Source: Enchytraeus crypticus (Eukaryota > Annelida > Clitellata > Enchytraeida > Enchytraeidae). Taken from it: a DNA stretch of 64,000 nt. Under the pieces are notes generated by a model. The model saw nothing but the letters and a program-made list of their open reading frames with translations, made no database searches and was not told the origin of the DNA. Positions within the stretch are counted from its first letter, which is position 1; each line of letters begins with the position of its first letter. The stretch lies in NCBI GenBank assembly GCA_905160935.1, contig CAJHZI010000431.1, positions 2,008,001 through 2,072,000 on the forward strand, in the 5' to 3' direction. Position numbers and translations under genes: made by a program. Shown piece after piece: positions 16,069 to 28,167 of this stretch.

Positions 16069-16461
16069 ATGAATAGTTTACTTCTACATGCAGAAATGGA
16101 TATAGGCGCTAATGAGATCTACTCATTAGAGTTCACCTTGACACTCCCCAGAGATGACTCGAGTCGCCTAGATTCAAGTACTAGCATCTCTCCAGGGAAA
16201 CCCCCAAGCACAGATACACAAGATAATGTTCATACGACATTCAGGCCGGCTCTTTCAGATAAGACAAGCCATACCCTAGATCGGGCAAATCAAGATAGGA
16301 TCATGTTTTTCGACTATGATGCCGTACGGGGTGAAGATATCCTAGGTCCCAGAAATCACCAAAACCGTGATAGCTGTCAGAGTCGATTGGAGGAATTAAC
16401 AATCGATTCAAGTGGGAGAAACCGAGATAACCGAGACAACCGAGACAACCGGGATATCTGA
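16069..16461 (+). CDS. Open frame of unknown function running into the 9-bp minisatellite
   Basis: The ORF encodes 130 residues, rich in Ser, Asp and Arg, and ends NRDNRDNRDNRDI inside the repeat. No domain is recognised. It could be the start of a retrotransposon gag-like gene, given the leader-like region upstream, but there is no zinc knuckle or protease motif. The frame continues with similar composition beyond the stop in other frames. A chance ORF is possible. Confidence 0.3.
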   Translation: MNSLLLHAEMDIGANEIYSLEFTLTLPRDDSSRLDSSTSISPGKPPSTDTQDNVHTTFRPALSDKTSHTLDRANQDRIMFFDYDAVRGEDILGPRNHQNRDSCQSRLEELTIDSSGRNRDNRDNRDNRDI

Positions 16462-16640
16462 GACAACCGAGATAACCGAGACAACCGAGACAACCGGGAT
16501 AACCGAGACAACCGAGATAACCGAGACAACCGAGACAACCGGGATAACCGAGACAACCAAGATAACCGAGATAACCGAGATAACCGAGATAACCGGGATA
16601 ACCGAGACAGTCGAGACAACCGAGATAGACAAGACTAGAT
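16423..16640. repeat. 9-bp minisatellite (ACCGAGACA units)
   Basis: About 24 units of consensus ACCGAGAYA, with some ACCGGGATA, follow one another at a 9-bp period. Because the period is a multiple of three and the units lack stops, long frames stay open on both strands; those are artefacts of the repeat. Confidence 0.95.
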
Positions 16641-16869
16641 AGACAAGACTACGGAGTGGACCGAGCCCATCGGGATAAACGTAATAATCGAGGCGCGCGA
16701 GTCCAACTGGCGGTTAGACCGGCGGATCGATCGATCTCGCCTTTCCCGGGGGAGGCAACGCCCCAGCCCCGAAACGCGGCGGCCTCAGTTGCCGGAGATG
16801 GCCGCAGCAATATTTATAGATTTCCATTCTATATGATCTTTATTTATCAAAATACATGTCAGTAACAAC

Positions 16870-18130
16870 AGAACAAGAAATTAGAATTAATAACGAAAAG
16901 AATAACAGAAAATACGAATTAACCGTAGAATAAAGTAAATTGAACTTGTCTGATCCTTAGATTAATAATAATCAGTTTTGGACAATATTCCTTCCAAATA
17001 GATTCAAAATTTGTATTGTATTTTACGAATAGAATTATCAACAATTATCAGAATTATCAATAGAATTTTTATTTTGCGTTGAGATGATGTTTACAGTGTC
17101 AAGTATTAGCGTCTGTAACTGTAGCAGTCTCTACGTTGTATGATACAGGTTGCAGTGTGTTTTTAATTTATTATGTCGCCTAAATGATACTATTATTAAA
17201 TATACCTGTACAAACATCGTTAATGTTAATATTCGACCTAAGTAATTTACCTTTTCGATAGAATAGTAGCCTACGTAAGATAAAATGCAATTGAATACAA
17301 ATAGTCGTCATTGGTGTTGTAACATGCATAATCTTTTGATTTGCATGTGTCTAATGTTTATATTCGCCTATAGTGTTACATATAGCAAAACGCACATGTC
17401 AACAGTCTCTTTAGCTTGCTGGTAGTAATGTGTTTCTGCTCTTGTTCTGTTCTAACTGAGCCATAATTATTCATAGCGGATTTATTTTTGCTTTTTGTTA
17501 ACACTTAGACTATTATTGTTATCGGTCATCTAAAAATAATCTTTCATCGCCCCTGGAGTTACTCTTTGCTGATTATACTGAAATTTAAACACATACCTTC
17601 CGATTTAGAGGCAGGCTCCCTATAAATGTTCCAACATCCGTCAGTATTAGTCCAAAGAGATGTTTTAAATCTGAAAGACTTAGTAAATTTCTTTTTGCAG
17701 ACTGTATAGTAGCCAAGATTTATAGTCTTGCAACAAGTTTACTATTTGGTTACTGAGCTTTTCATTAAAACGAAATATGTATTATTTCTCAAAATAAAAC
17801 AACCCTTTCAGAGAGTCTAGGCTTATTGATCCTTACTGTGGACCTTATGGTGTGTGGACCTTATTGAAACTTAAGAAATGATGTTGTAAACGGAAACTCT
17901 CTCGTTACAACGGAAGCTTAGTAGTTTTAATAGAATGATAATTATTCCATCAGTCAGTGAAAGTTCACTACACCAGCCGAGAGACATGGAGAGTCCAGGG
18001 GCTGGCCCAGTGGGTCTCGGGGTTCGGACTACCCCTCCCCCCCCCCAAGCCATGGCCTAGGCCTTGGCCACTTACACAATTCGCATAAATTAGAAGTTTT
18101 TATGGAGGAAGATAATTTAATTAAGGTTAG
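16870..18130. other. No gene seen
   Basis: A+T-rich non-coding sequence with a short C-run near 18035-18045. I see no recognisable repeat or exon. Confidence 0.4.
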
Positions 18131-18180
18131 GGCAAACAAGCAAATGATAAATTAAGATTTAACGTCAGATTTCTCTGTAC

Positions 18181-18234
18181 CGGTGACCACTTCCTAAGCG
18201 GAAGGCACTTTTCTCAGCTTCGTCAGCACAAAAC
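18181..18234 (+). promoter_or_regulatory. Candidate promoter with paired ETS-like sites
   Basis: CACTTCCTAAGCGGAAGGCAC at about 18189-18209 contains TTCC and GGAAG in inverted arrangement, as in promoters of TATA-less housekeeping genes. It lies 25 bp before an ATG with a good context and a downstream splice donor. The promoter role is inferred. Confidence 0.4.
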
Positions 18235-18303
18235 ATGTCAACGACGTGTGATGAACGGTTGACAAAACTGGCGATGCTCGCCACTTCTAAAGATTTATCC
18301 ATT
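18235..18303 (+). CDS. Candidate first coding exon of an unrecognised host gene
   Basis: The ATG sits in a favourable context (A at -3) and opens a 23-codon frame, MSTTCDERLTKLAMLATSKD and three more residues, ending in phase 0 at a consensus donor GTGAGT at 18304. Composition is protein-like. A phase-compatible exon is seen at 25005. I do not recognise the protein, and no other exon could be placed with confidence, so this may be a partial or wrong model. Confidence 0.4.
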
Positions 18304-18814
18304 GTGAGTAAGCTGATCGTTGATGAATTTTTGAAAGATTCGCTTTGGAATTTTCATCACTAGCAGCAAATTACAATTTACAATAGCATGGTTCCTGTGC
18401 CGGACTGTCGGCTATTCTAATTTGAGATGACCTGTCTGAAAGCTCTTTTATTAAATTTTATTTTATAGTTGAGCTTCGGATTCAGGTTATATTTTCGCAT
18501 GTCATGACTAGAGACAACTGCAAATGCTTTTTGTATTGTCTACTTTTGAATTTTTGAAGTTTACTCAGTTTCAAGTATAATTGACAGTATTATGTCATGA
18601 TGTAGGCAAATTGCAAACGTTTCATTTTAATGCATAGGTCTTATTTAAAAGTATTAAGTCGACAAATTTCTACGTTACATTTTTAGGTATTTGTAAATTT
18701 TAAACTTTACAAACCATATAATTGGATGTGGGATGCAGTCTAACATCCAACTATGATGCTTTGGTCACAAAAAATTAGTTAGAATTTGCTAAGGTCTTCG
18801 AATTGCTATATTTA

Positions 18815-20470
18815 TTATTCAGAACTGTTGAGGTTACAGTATTCAGTCTGATGAGTTAATATTCATGACTATTTTATGTTTATTGAACTGATACATGTAT
18901 ATAGGCCTATATTTAATTGTAAAGTCTTTTTAGCGATAAATTCTAAAATCAAAATAATTCGTTATTCATGATGAAAGTTTGCATGTGGCACAAATAAGAA
19001 TGTTACGTCTGATGTGTGCGGTAAAACTAGACAGGACAGAATGGAAAATGAATATGTGAGGATGAATTTGAATGTTGAGGTGATCAGGGATAGGTTGGCT
19101 CAGTCGAGATTGAGATGGAATGGAGATATTGGGAGGACGTAGTAAAAAGAGCTTGAAGGTACCTGTAAGAGCTGGATGTTAAGCTAGAGAGAGAGGTAGA
19201 CCACAACTGACATGGGATGTGTTGATTTAGAAGGACAGGAAAAATAGGGAATTGACTGATGTGATGATACGGTGTGGGACAGAGATGATAGGAGAAGTCT
19301 ATTCGTGTCCCGTCCCTGCGTGGTTAAACTGGGATTTAAGGGAAGATGATGATGATGATGATGATGATGCATTATAAGATTCTCTAAAAATAAACCGGTG
19401 GTCTCTTCTTCATGGAAAAGGTGCAGCAGCTCCCTCCCCGTACCCCACCCCTGTGCGCCGCCTTTATTTTTATCGTCCACATAGCATTCTCCTCCTCCTT
19501 ATAAAATATTTCCTGCCTATATTCCTCATGTAAGCCTTCATGCCTGTTCACATTTATGTGTGTTTGTATGTGTATGTCACAGTATCTATGTGTGTGTATG
19601 CGTACATGTGCGTGTGTGTAGATATCTCAGAGAAAAAAGTTAGCTACGCCCCTGGAAGAGTTCTATTTTTATAGGATTCATTTCTAAGTTTCTTTCTAAA
19701 ACAGTCTCACATGAAAAATACAAATAGTACTATTATGCTGCTCTGTAGAAGCTGTCATTAATTCTCCAAATAGATAGTGTTTTTATTCTATTTGTTTGTA
19801 TTGTATTTAATTACTTTGTTTTGTTTGTATCTGTAAAATTATTAGTAGTGTAATGTACATTATGGCAGATTTTTGATATTAAACAAGCATGTAACGTATG
19901 TAGCGCATTGGCTTCAGTATTATTTATTTTTGCCTGCTATATCATTATGGAAATTTAAAATAATGTGAAACATAGGGCTTGCTAACAATACTATTTGCAA
20001 TTATAACAAAATAGAAAAGAACGGATGCAACATTTATAATATCATCTATATGTAAATATTACACTTAGAAATTTTAATATTCGCTTTAATGCATTAGACG
20101 TTTTAATGTAATTAGTATTAGTCGTGTTGGTGTATATGTAATTGCTTAGCCGCTATGCGTTAATGGATTTCTATGGCTTAGATAGTATGCCTGTATTCAA
20201 GACTATTTATAAATGTAGCAGCTTTATGGAGAACTAATTAAAGGTTAGTTTGTGTACTATATTTCTAGTGTGTATTCAGATAACTCCCATAATTAATTAT
20301 ATCATACAGAAATATTCTAAAAAAATTGCTAAAAAACTAGTCCAATATACGGATTCTTACTCGCATCTGCATTCATGCTCTTCACAAATATTCCAAAATC
20401 TTCGATATAAGTAGGCGATCCTTTTAATGCCCAAATTTAATATTGTACATAAATTGTACCAGATAGGTTT
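18815..20470. repeat. Segmental duplication, copy A (with LINE insertion)
   Basis: The sequence aligns along its length with 27515-30390: for example the blocks at 18820-18975, 19382-19560, 19660-19900 and 19930-20450 match 27525-27670, 27671-27850, 28010-28165 and 29755-30390. Each copy carries a different retrotransposon insertion. No gene is evident in it. Confidence 0.8.
18975..19368 (+). mobile_element. 5'-truncated LINE 3' end with (GAT)n tail, inside copy A
   Basis: Conceptual translation gives the typical C-terminus of LINE ORF2 (MLRLMCAVKLDR, then ARERGRPQLTWDV, then WRD-like words in broken frames), followed by GTTAAACTGG-x-TTTAAGGGAA and (GAT)8. It is absent from copy B at the matching position, so it inserted after the duplication. 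Confidence 0.65.
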
Positions 20471-21080
20471 ACTACTATAAATAGATTTCTAAATTAAGTA
20501 TATGAATAACTATAGTTTCTGAAAAAAAATAATTTGTAAATCACAAAGTTATTTTCTTGGAGAATAAATATTGTATTTCTTTTATAGTTTGTTGCCAAAA
20601 TATACCAACAAACCTTAACAATAACCGTTAAGCCCTTTGCTAATTTAAAGTTGGTTCAGAAACTTAAGCATATTGAAATGCCAAAAATAGTAGTAAAACA
20701 TTCATCATCATCATCCTTGGATGCCAGATTCCTAATTTGAGTCATGATGAAACTGATAAAGAAAACAGAAAAATTATGTTTCATAAATTGAGACTGACTG
20801 ACTACATTTAGGAATCAGATTCAGGAATCAAGATTCATGAGTCAGTAACTGAGAAATACTCTATTAGTACTGCATTTCTACATGTAATTTGTACAGGGCC
20901 TACTAATGATTAGTTGTTTACAAAAGATACCACACAGACTACGAATGAAACTCGATTGGTCCTTTAAATTTTTTTTATAAAACTGTCTTTTTGTTTCTTT
21001 TATGTTAGTTTGTTTTTTATTTGTTGTTTTAAAACAAAATATGGTTTTTTTAATAAAAAATATTTGTTTTCAAATAAGCT
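20471..21080. other. No gene seen
   Basis: A+T-rich sequence with a short (ATC)n at 20700 and T-rich runs. No coding potential recognised. Confidence 0.4.
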
Positions 21081-21600
21081 CACATCTCTAATACCCAATC
21101 TGTAATTATTGAAGACACTTTATCACCATCTTGCACTCTATCTTGTGGAGTCCCTCAGGGTTCTGTGCTTGGTCCCCTCCTTTTCACCTTATGTTCCACC
21201 CCCTTAAGTCACTTGCTAACTGATTCGACGGTGAAATTTCACTTTTACGCTAATGATACCAAATCTTTCATCTCGTTCTCTTGTCCCGATTCCTTTGATG
21301 CTCTGTCCAAGCTTACATCTACCCTTGATCTAGTTTACTCCTGGTTTTGTGCTAATCGGCTTGCTGTCAATCCTTCAAAAATTTAATACCTTCTCATCGG
21401 CACCGTAGCAGCAGCGTAGTAAAGCACAGCGTAGTAAAGCACAGCGTAGTAAAGCACAGCGTAGTAAAGCACTTCTCACAGCAGCGTAGTAAAATAACTA
21501 GCTCAACCACAACATTTAAAAATATCCCCTTATTACCCTCAGATTCTGCACGTAATCTTATTGTAATTTTTTATTTAAATCTAAACTTTAAAACATATTT
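21080..21600 (+). pseudogene. CR1/L2-like LINE reverse transcriptase fragment with internal repeat expansion
   Basis: The RT motif region SCGVPQGSVLGPLLFTL is visible, then KFHFYANDTKSFISF (catalytic YADD changed to YAND) and YSWFCANRLAVNPSKI followed by a stop. It is the same family as the copy at 28168-29693. The frame is broken and contains a tandem expansion at 21403-21495. It is non-functional. Confidence 0.75.
21403..21495 (+). repeat. 15-bp tandem expansion (CAGCGTAGTAAAGCA) inside the LINE
   Basis: About five units interrupt the segment matching IGTPQQRSK of related RTs. The unit itself derives from that coding stretch (CAGCAGCGTAGTAAA). Confidence 0.8.
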
Positions 21601-22184
21601 CAGCAGTCTCTCGCTCTTGTCTTTTGTATATTCGTCTATTACGCCGAATTCTTAAGCCCCTTGATATCAATTCTGCCACCGTATTAGCTAACGCGCTTTT
21701 CCTTATAAACTTACATTCTATAAACTATAAACTAATATTCAATACGACTATATTTAATGCATATTCTTTTAATAATATCATCATCGGTGGCTTTGGAGAA
21801 AAGACTCATTGGTTTTAGCTTGTGTTAACGGAAGTCTTACGTATAGCTTTGTTGTTATTGGTCAGCAAGTGAGAGTGGCCTTTAAAGTTTAAAGGGAACA
21901 TTGGATTTTGTAAATAAACTGAGAATTTTTAGATTTATCATTTGTTTTATAATAATTGTAATAATATTACGAAACTTTTAAGCGCTACTCAAGATAGTTT
22001 TTCTGCAGTTTATCATAATGATAAACAATGGAAAAGTTAATGGGATTGCATGCGATTAGTTGCACAGCTTAAAGATTTCATAGGTTAAAATTCCGAACAC
22101 CGAGATGTTGAATGATTTGAAAACTGATTCATGTGTTAATATGAAGAGAAAGGCAGAGGATTGAAATATATGGATAAGTTATAT

Positions 22185-22260
22185 GCCATGGACCTGCCAA
22201 TAGGCAGTGCACTAAGAAATAGAGAGAGAGAGAAAGAGTGTGTGAGATAGAGGTTACAAC
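22185..22260 (+). repeat. Dispersed repeat family 3, 3' end fragment
   Basis: It shares ATGGACCTGCCAATAGGCAG and then TGCACTAAGA with copies at 23240-23465, 46085-46290 and 50150-50290. Confidence 0.55.
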
Positions 22261-23235
22261 TATTCGATTAGGGTATCAAGTAAGGCTCAAGGCTTTGAAA
22301 ACCAAGAATTATTAGGATTTGCCAAGAGGCTATCTGATGCGTGGTAGGCAGCTTCAAGCTACCGTCTTGAAAATAAGCCATGCGGTCTTCTGATCTTGAA
22401 GTAATACCCACTCCATCAACATCAAGGCGTTATTCAGTTTTGCCATGATATGATCAGGCTGGTGAAATCTGCAACAGTTTATATTTTTATCAACTGTTAT
22501 ATTTATATTTTTTATTTTTCAATTTTTTTTGCCTATGCCCGACATATTCAGAATTTTCGTAAAGTTTCTTCTGGACGTTTTCTTAAGATTGCCTGGCGAA
22601 GCTATGCTCTATTAAATGTGAGGAGGAAAGTGATAGCTGTTAGAAAGAAGAAAGGATATATAAAAATGTAAAATTTGTAAATTAAAAGTTTTATAATATA
22701 GGATTTTTTATTTAATAAATTATCGACTGAACGCCCTGTAATGATTAAATATGTGTGGTATTAAGTGATAGATAGCATCATAGATGAACACTGAGCTCCA
22801 ATTTGCCTCTTTTTGTAGGGTATGGATTCATAGTTCTGGAATATGTCATGGGTAGTAGTTAAACGCTATATGCACATTTTCCTTTAATGTGGAAATTTAT
22901 ATATAAACATAATTTTTAAACATACAAATTTCATAAAATCTTTATCTAACCCAACCCTAAGCCGTATTCATATCCCAACCTTAATCGTGACCATGTAATG
23001 CCCCTGTCTCTGAAAATTGTACCAAGGGTCAGGACAAGGTACGTTAGCGTAATAGCCCCAATTATTAAATTTCTTTTAGGAACCTGGGTTAGGTAATTTA
23101 TCTTAATTTATGCGTACAAGCATGTGTTATAAAAAGTTGACAATTTTAAACGTAAATTAATTATTATTGAATTTTTAAAATCAATTCTATAACTTTTGAA
23201 TTTTATTTTCGAAATTGCTTATTTTATTTTATAAG
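22261..23235. other. No gene seen
   Basis: A+T-rich. A 73-codon open frame at 22450-22671 has no recognisable motif, and I treat it as chance. Confidence 0.35.
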
Positions 23236-23239
23236 TAAA

Positions 23240-23465
23240 AAGGATTGTTTTCTCAGGGAATGAAGCCCCTGCCAGTAGAGGGCCCATCTCGTCATAAGCA
23301 GAATCCCCCAAAAATATTGGTATGAGCTTATCAAAAGGAATGTTATAGATGATTTAAAGATCCACTCATATGTGGACAACCGGACATGAACAGGAAAACT
23401 TAGATAGTGCTTAGTGGAGGCGTTAAATATCATGGACCAGTAGGCGGTGCATTAAGAGAGAAAGA
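23240..23465 (+). repeat. Dispersed repeat family 3, longer copy
   Basis: It matches 46085-46290: GTCATAAGCAGAATCCCC, GATGATTTAAAGATCCACTC, GGACATGAACAGGAAAA and the GTGCATTAAGAGAGAAAGA end. The class is unknown. Confidence 0.6.
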
Positions 23466-23576
23466 GATTCAGAGAAACTCTTTCATGAGAGAACCTATTT
23501 ATTAAAGATTTTAAATTTTTAGTAGGGTTTTTAATATTGTTTATAGAATTAGTCTTGAGTTATTAATTGATAGCAA

Positions 23577-23640
23577 TCTATTCGTAGCCCGATCCTGGTT
23601 AAACTGGGATTTAAGGGAAGATGATGATGATGATGATGAT
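23577..23640 (+). repeat. LINE 3' end with (GAT)n tail
   Basis: Short 5'-truncated copy of the family at 18975-19368 (CTATTCGTAGCCCGATCCTG, TTTAAGGGAA, (GAT)n). Confidence 0.6.
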
Positions 23641-25004
23641 TAATTGATAACAAAAGTCAGAAATCTTACCTTGAGGTGCAGCATTATGATACCTTGTACT
23701 CATCTTTATGTCTCCCGTTACTGAAACAATTTATATGCGTACTTAAGGTGCAATGCGCTATATTTTCAAGTAAATCTGATTTGACGGAATGTAGTAGCTT
23801 TTAAGCGTTCACTTTCACTAGCATTCCATCAGCGGATAAATTGCTCCGATTTTTATATATACTTATTATGCCGTACATGTATATACCTACTACCACTACT
23901 ATACTTCTTCATAGCGTATGTCCCACTCGTTCAAACATCGTTTAACAACTTCATCACAGTGTTTTGACGAGCCAAACCACCATCGAGCTTTGACATAGGG
24001 CACTCTTCCATAGTGTGATGTTAGTTTTGCAGCAGAGCCCCATACAGACACTCGCCATTTCTTTTCAAACCACACCTATAAACTCTTCCCGGTGCGAGAC
24101 TAGTTACGAGGAGGAAGTTCGAACTTTGAAGCCAGCAGATTTAGGTCCAGGGTCTGGCATTCAATGATTGGCCTCGTCTGACATTTCCAACATTTTCTCC
24201 ATCTTATTTCGACTGGGCATTCAATTAATCTTTCCTAATAAAATTTATAAGACATTGAAGATCTACGATTCTAGGAATAGATCTAGGATCTAGAACAGGT
24301 TTGCATGTTGTAAACCTGTTTTCATTTATATAATAGAATTAAAACCATAAAGTAATGAACTTTAGCCTTTTTTCTATATACCCCAATACAATGTGCATAT
24401 ATGTGTGGGTGCTTGTAAGTTATTTAAATTCCTAGTTTTTAAGTAGGCCTAACAAGTCTATCGCTATTAATTATCTAAGTCACTTCTTAAGTTTTGAAGT
24501 TTTTAACAATTTAATCTTTACTGTTATGTATTATAAGCCTGGTGTCATTTTAAACTTTTAACTCTTTAGGAGAACTATCTACTAATGATTTTAAATATGG
24601 ATACAATGATTTGACAAATTACAAACACTAAATTGCATCTCAATTGGAGTCATGATTGATTGTTTTGTGATATAATCTACATGCTTTCTAGTACGAAGGG
24701 TCCTTGTAAGTGCCAAGAGCCTTAGATCTACCAATGACTTTGCATTCGTGTCTTACTTTTACGATTTTATGATATTATTTTGCAAGTTGAAATAAAATTA
24801 AAATTAAATAAAATTTTCGTTTGAGCCTTCATAATTTATTCCTGTTATATGAATTTAAGAGTAAATTGTTTAATTTCTCGGGTAAATGGCCATGTGCACC
24901 GTGCAGTTTGCCTTAGTGTTCATTCACTATTCCTAAATAAGTTTGTACAGTGGCTCGTGATATTTTACTCCATAAATATTTACATTCTGATATATTTTCT
25001 GCAG
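23641..25004. other. No gene seen (possible intron)
   Basis: A+T-rich non-coding sequence with a slightly more GC-balanced part at 23930-24140 that I cannot identify. Confidence 0.35.
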
Positions 25005-25108
25005 GAGCTGGTATATAAATGTCAAAAGTTGGAAAAGCGCCTGCCTGGAAGACTGGATGATTTACTTAAGAGTTTCGCATGCTCTTTTAAAGACTTCTCA
25101 TTGACCAG
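25005..25108 (+). CDS. Candidate internal exon of an unrecognised host gene
   Basis: The acceptor TATTTTCTGCAG at 24993-25004 and the donor AG-GTATCA at 25109 bound 104 nt of protein-like sequence (ELVYKCQKLEKRLPGRLDDL, then LKSFACSFKDFSLT). It starts in phase 0, compatible with the exon ending at 18303, and ends in phase 2. Its helical, charged composition differs from flanking noise. The family is not recognised. Confidence 0.4.
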
Positions 25109-26165
25109 GTATCATACTAGACTGTACTAGTACAGTGCATGGATATGCATTTCATGCTTCATTAGTTTTATCCTCAGATTTTTACTGAAATATTGCATGA
25201 GTTCACTAGTCGCGTAGCTGATTTCTTTCTAAACAAGAATGAGTGAGTTCTATATTCAGTCGATTCTGTCTGCAGGTCATCATGTAATTTATTGCTTTAA
25301 CTGGAATAGTTATCAGATACGATTTCTCAAAATTTCTTTCAATGGTTAATTTTAAAGCTACCCCATTTCACTTGTGACTGTTTGTGTTTGATGGATAGTT
25401 TGGATATGGTAATATCTAATAATGTAAACTTAAAATTATTTAAAAGCTTAAAACGGTTAAAATAGCAATTTCATTATATCCCGGTATTAGCTTCCCAACT
25501 TTTCCAGTAGATTTGGAGTTGTTAAATAGTTCTTTGCGCTCCTTATTATTATTATTTTAATTTCAAATAGAAAGAAATTGAAGAAATTTTAAAACAATAA
25601 TTATTATGTCATTTTTGCCTCTGTTAGCTACATATTTGCATCGTGGATGAAGTGGCAGTGGCAGTTTCTTTTGATATAGCAACTCGTTAAATGTATTCAT
25701 ATGTTAGTTTACTTAACTTTACCCTTCCTTTGGGCGTCCAACTTCCATATAACGACAAATAGGCTTAAATTTTAACTAAGTTTGGACATCTAACATTCAT
25801 GTACACTGACTGATGTATATTCGGACTAGAAAGGAGAGCGAGAGAGAGGATGTGCATGAGCAGCAGGACTGAAGATGAATATAAAGAGAAAGAGATAGCA
25901 GGATGAAGAACTGTCTATTTTTTACGTTTTATAAACTTGTTTTAGTTTAAGCCTTTCTTAATATTTGAAATATGACATCACAAGCCATCCTGAACTCTTA
26001 GCTCCTGTTTAAATTTATTCATACTTTCTTGATAACAATTGTTTTCAGTGAATTGCTACTGTAACATTGATTTTTAAAAATATATACCTAATATATGTAA
26101 TTGCTGTTCCTCGTGTGATGGAGATTAATAATAATAATAATAATAATATTAATAATAATAACAAA
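25109..26165. other. No gene seen; (AAT)n near 26127-26160
   Basis: A+T-rich sequence ending in a (TAA)n microsatellite. Confidence 0.4.
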
Positions 26166-26215
26166 GGTTTAACGTTTGTTTCCTCATCAAAGGATGATGC
26201 CAGTGACGTCCCCAC
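26166..26215 (-). repeat. Decayed SINE family 2 fragment
   Basis: TTAACGTTTGTTTCCTCATC followed by a diverged GATGxCAGTGACG matches the family 2 body. Confidence 0.4.
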
Positions 26216-26433
26216 ATTATTATTCCTATCGCCTGATCAAATATTTAATTCTGATATTTGTCTGTTTATTATTGCAGCTATGAAGGCGACGTGTATCGTA
26301 CTTAGTGAACTTAGGCAGCCTGAATTATACAACTCTAGAAGATGAGCTGCCACATACAGTTCAACTGTCAGTAGTATATGATGATATTATCACAATCAAG
26401 AGTCACAGTATATGATTACAAGATGATATTGTC

Positions 26434-26778
26434 TTAACACTAGAAACCCTAACGTGGGTCAATTGACCCAGACGCTACTTTCGAACAGCACTACACCGTA
26501 GTTCCAACAACCATCTAACTTGGTGACTTTTATTTATTTAATCACGAGTCGCAGTCATGGCAACGGCTCAGTCTCTTGACAATAGTCTGCAGTGAATCTT
26601 TGAAATCATGAGAAAACTTAATATCATCATCTGTATAATATCAGTTTGGGTTTGTTGCTTTGAAATGTCTTCTGCCGAAGCCTTTGTTATACCTAGTCAG
26701 AAAACATTATGTTTATTTTATATACAATATGAACAGCAAGCATTAATTGCAGATGCCAGAGTCAAATCTTAGTGTTAA
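26434..26778. mobile_element. piggyBac-type non-autonomous element (MITE)
   Basis: It begins TTAACACTAGAAACCC, then ACGTGGGTCAATTGACCC, and ends TCTTAGTGTTAA, giving short inverted ends beginning and ending with the TTAA target typical of piggyBac elements. About 345 bp with no transposase. Confidence 0.5.
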
Positions 26779-27183
26779 AAACTATTGTGATATGTTAAAT
26801 TGTTCGAATTTGTCATTCGTAGAACTTATTCATGGGTGGGATTAAAAAGGGAGTTGATTGACAGTTTGGGTACACCAGAAGAACAGAACGGCTTTTAATT
26901 TAATTTAATTTTTATTTATTTAAATTAATTTAATGTAGCCCTCTCTGAAGGTTTTCCTTTTATGAAAATAGTAACAAACAGACAAATGAATAGCCTAGTA
27001 TGAACAAATATTGGTAGAAAGGTACGCGTACTGAAGTGTCTCACCTCCATTTTTTAGTATGAAGCTTTTAACAGATCTTCAGAAATCAACATTCTCCGTT
27101 TAAGAAACTTTTTCTTTTTATTTAATCGTATTCCTTTACTTTCACTATCCGATATTCAAGTAAGCCTGTAGTACAGTAATCGT
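26779..27183. other. No gene seen
   Basis: A+T-rich, including an ATTTAATTT-rich stretch near 26895-26935. Confidence 0.35.
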
Positions 27184-27435
27184 GTGTTGGTGTTGTTTAA
27201 AATGTGATTTTGCTTAAATCGTTTTGAATATAGCTTGCGTCATAATAAAGCTTTTTTATGAACGCCTCGTGGCGCAGTGGTTGAGAGCTTGCGTCTTGAA
27301 TGAGAGGTCGCGGTTCGAGACTGCTTAGCGCCGTTGGTTTTTCTCTTCCTAGGGGCGAATAAAAACCCAGTCTTGTACACTTGGTGGTGTCCGACCGATG
27401 GACAGCCGACCTTAATGTACCATTTCCTATCTGAA
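27184..27435 (+). repeat. tRNA-derived SINE, family 1, copy 2
   Basis: Box A TGGCGCAGTGG and a box-B-like GGTTCGAGACT are clear. It matches 13337-13587 throughout and lies just left of duplication copy B. Confidence 0.75.
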
Positions 27436-28167
27436 GTAAAAGTAAACACGCTTTATAGTGAAATGATTTGATACTTGGATATGGGAATGCACTAGGGTCG
27501 CCGACTTGCTGTATACTATTATTAAGAACTGTTGACTTCAGAGTATTCAGTATCATGAGTTATAATCATGATATTTCTATGCTTCTTGAACTCATATCAT
27601 CATATTTAATTGAAAAGTCATTTTTAGGGATAAATTCAAAAAATAAAATGTAATCCATTATTCATTATGAGACGCTCTAAAAATCCATTGGATAACTCAC
27701 CAATTTACAATAAATTTCCCCTTCGTGGAGCGGGTGTAGCTAACCCCTCCACGTACCCTTCCTCCTTTCGCCGACATCATTTTTATCCGTCAGTTAACAT
27801 TTCCCTCCCCTCTGAAATGTTTTCCTGCCTATGTTTCCCATGTATTCCTTTGTATCTAGGCCTATTTTTGTGTGTATGTATGTGTCGCAGTATGTGCATG
27901 TATATGCGTGCCTGCTTAGCCTATGTGTGCCGGCTTAGCCTATGTGTGTCTGCTTAGTCTATGGGTATGTGTGTGTTGAGACCCCACAGAAAATAGTCAG
28001 CTACCCCCGGGGAGAGTTCTTCTTTTTTATAGAGTTCATTTTTAAGTTTATTTCAAAAATAGTCTCGAATGAAGAATACAAATAGTATTACTATGCTGCT
28101 CTATAGAAGCTATCATTAATTCTCAAAATAGATAGTGTTTTTATTCTATCTGTTTGTATTGCATTTT

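Noticed and set aside
16377-16642. Ser/Arg/Leu, Val/Ser and Thr/Glu repeat ORFs on both strands
   Set aside because: They are frames of the same 9-bp minisatellite; a stop-free repeat keeps them open by arithmetic.
26217-26345. Exon following ATTATTGCAG near 26277
   Set aside because: In the phase required by the candidate exon at 25005-25108 it stops after a few codons, and the neighbouring sequence is a SINE remnant.
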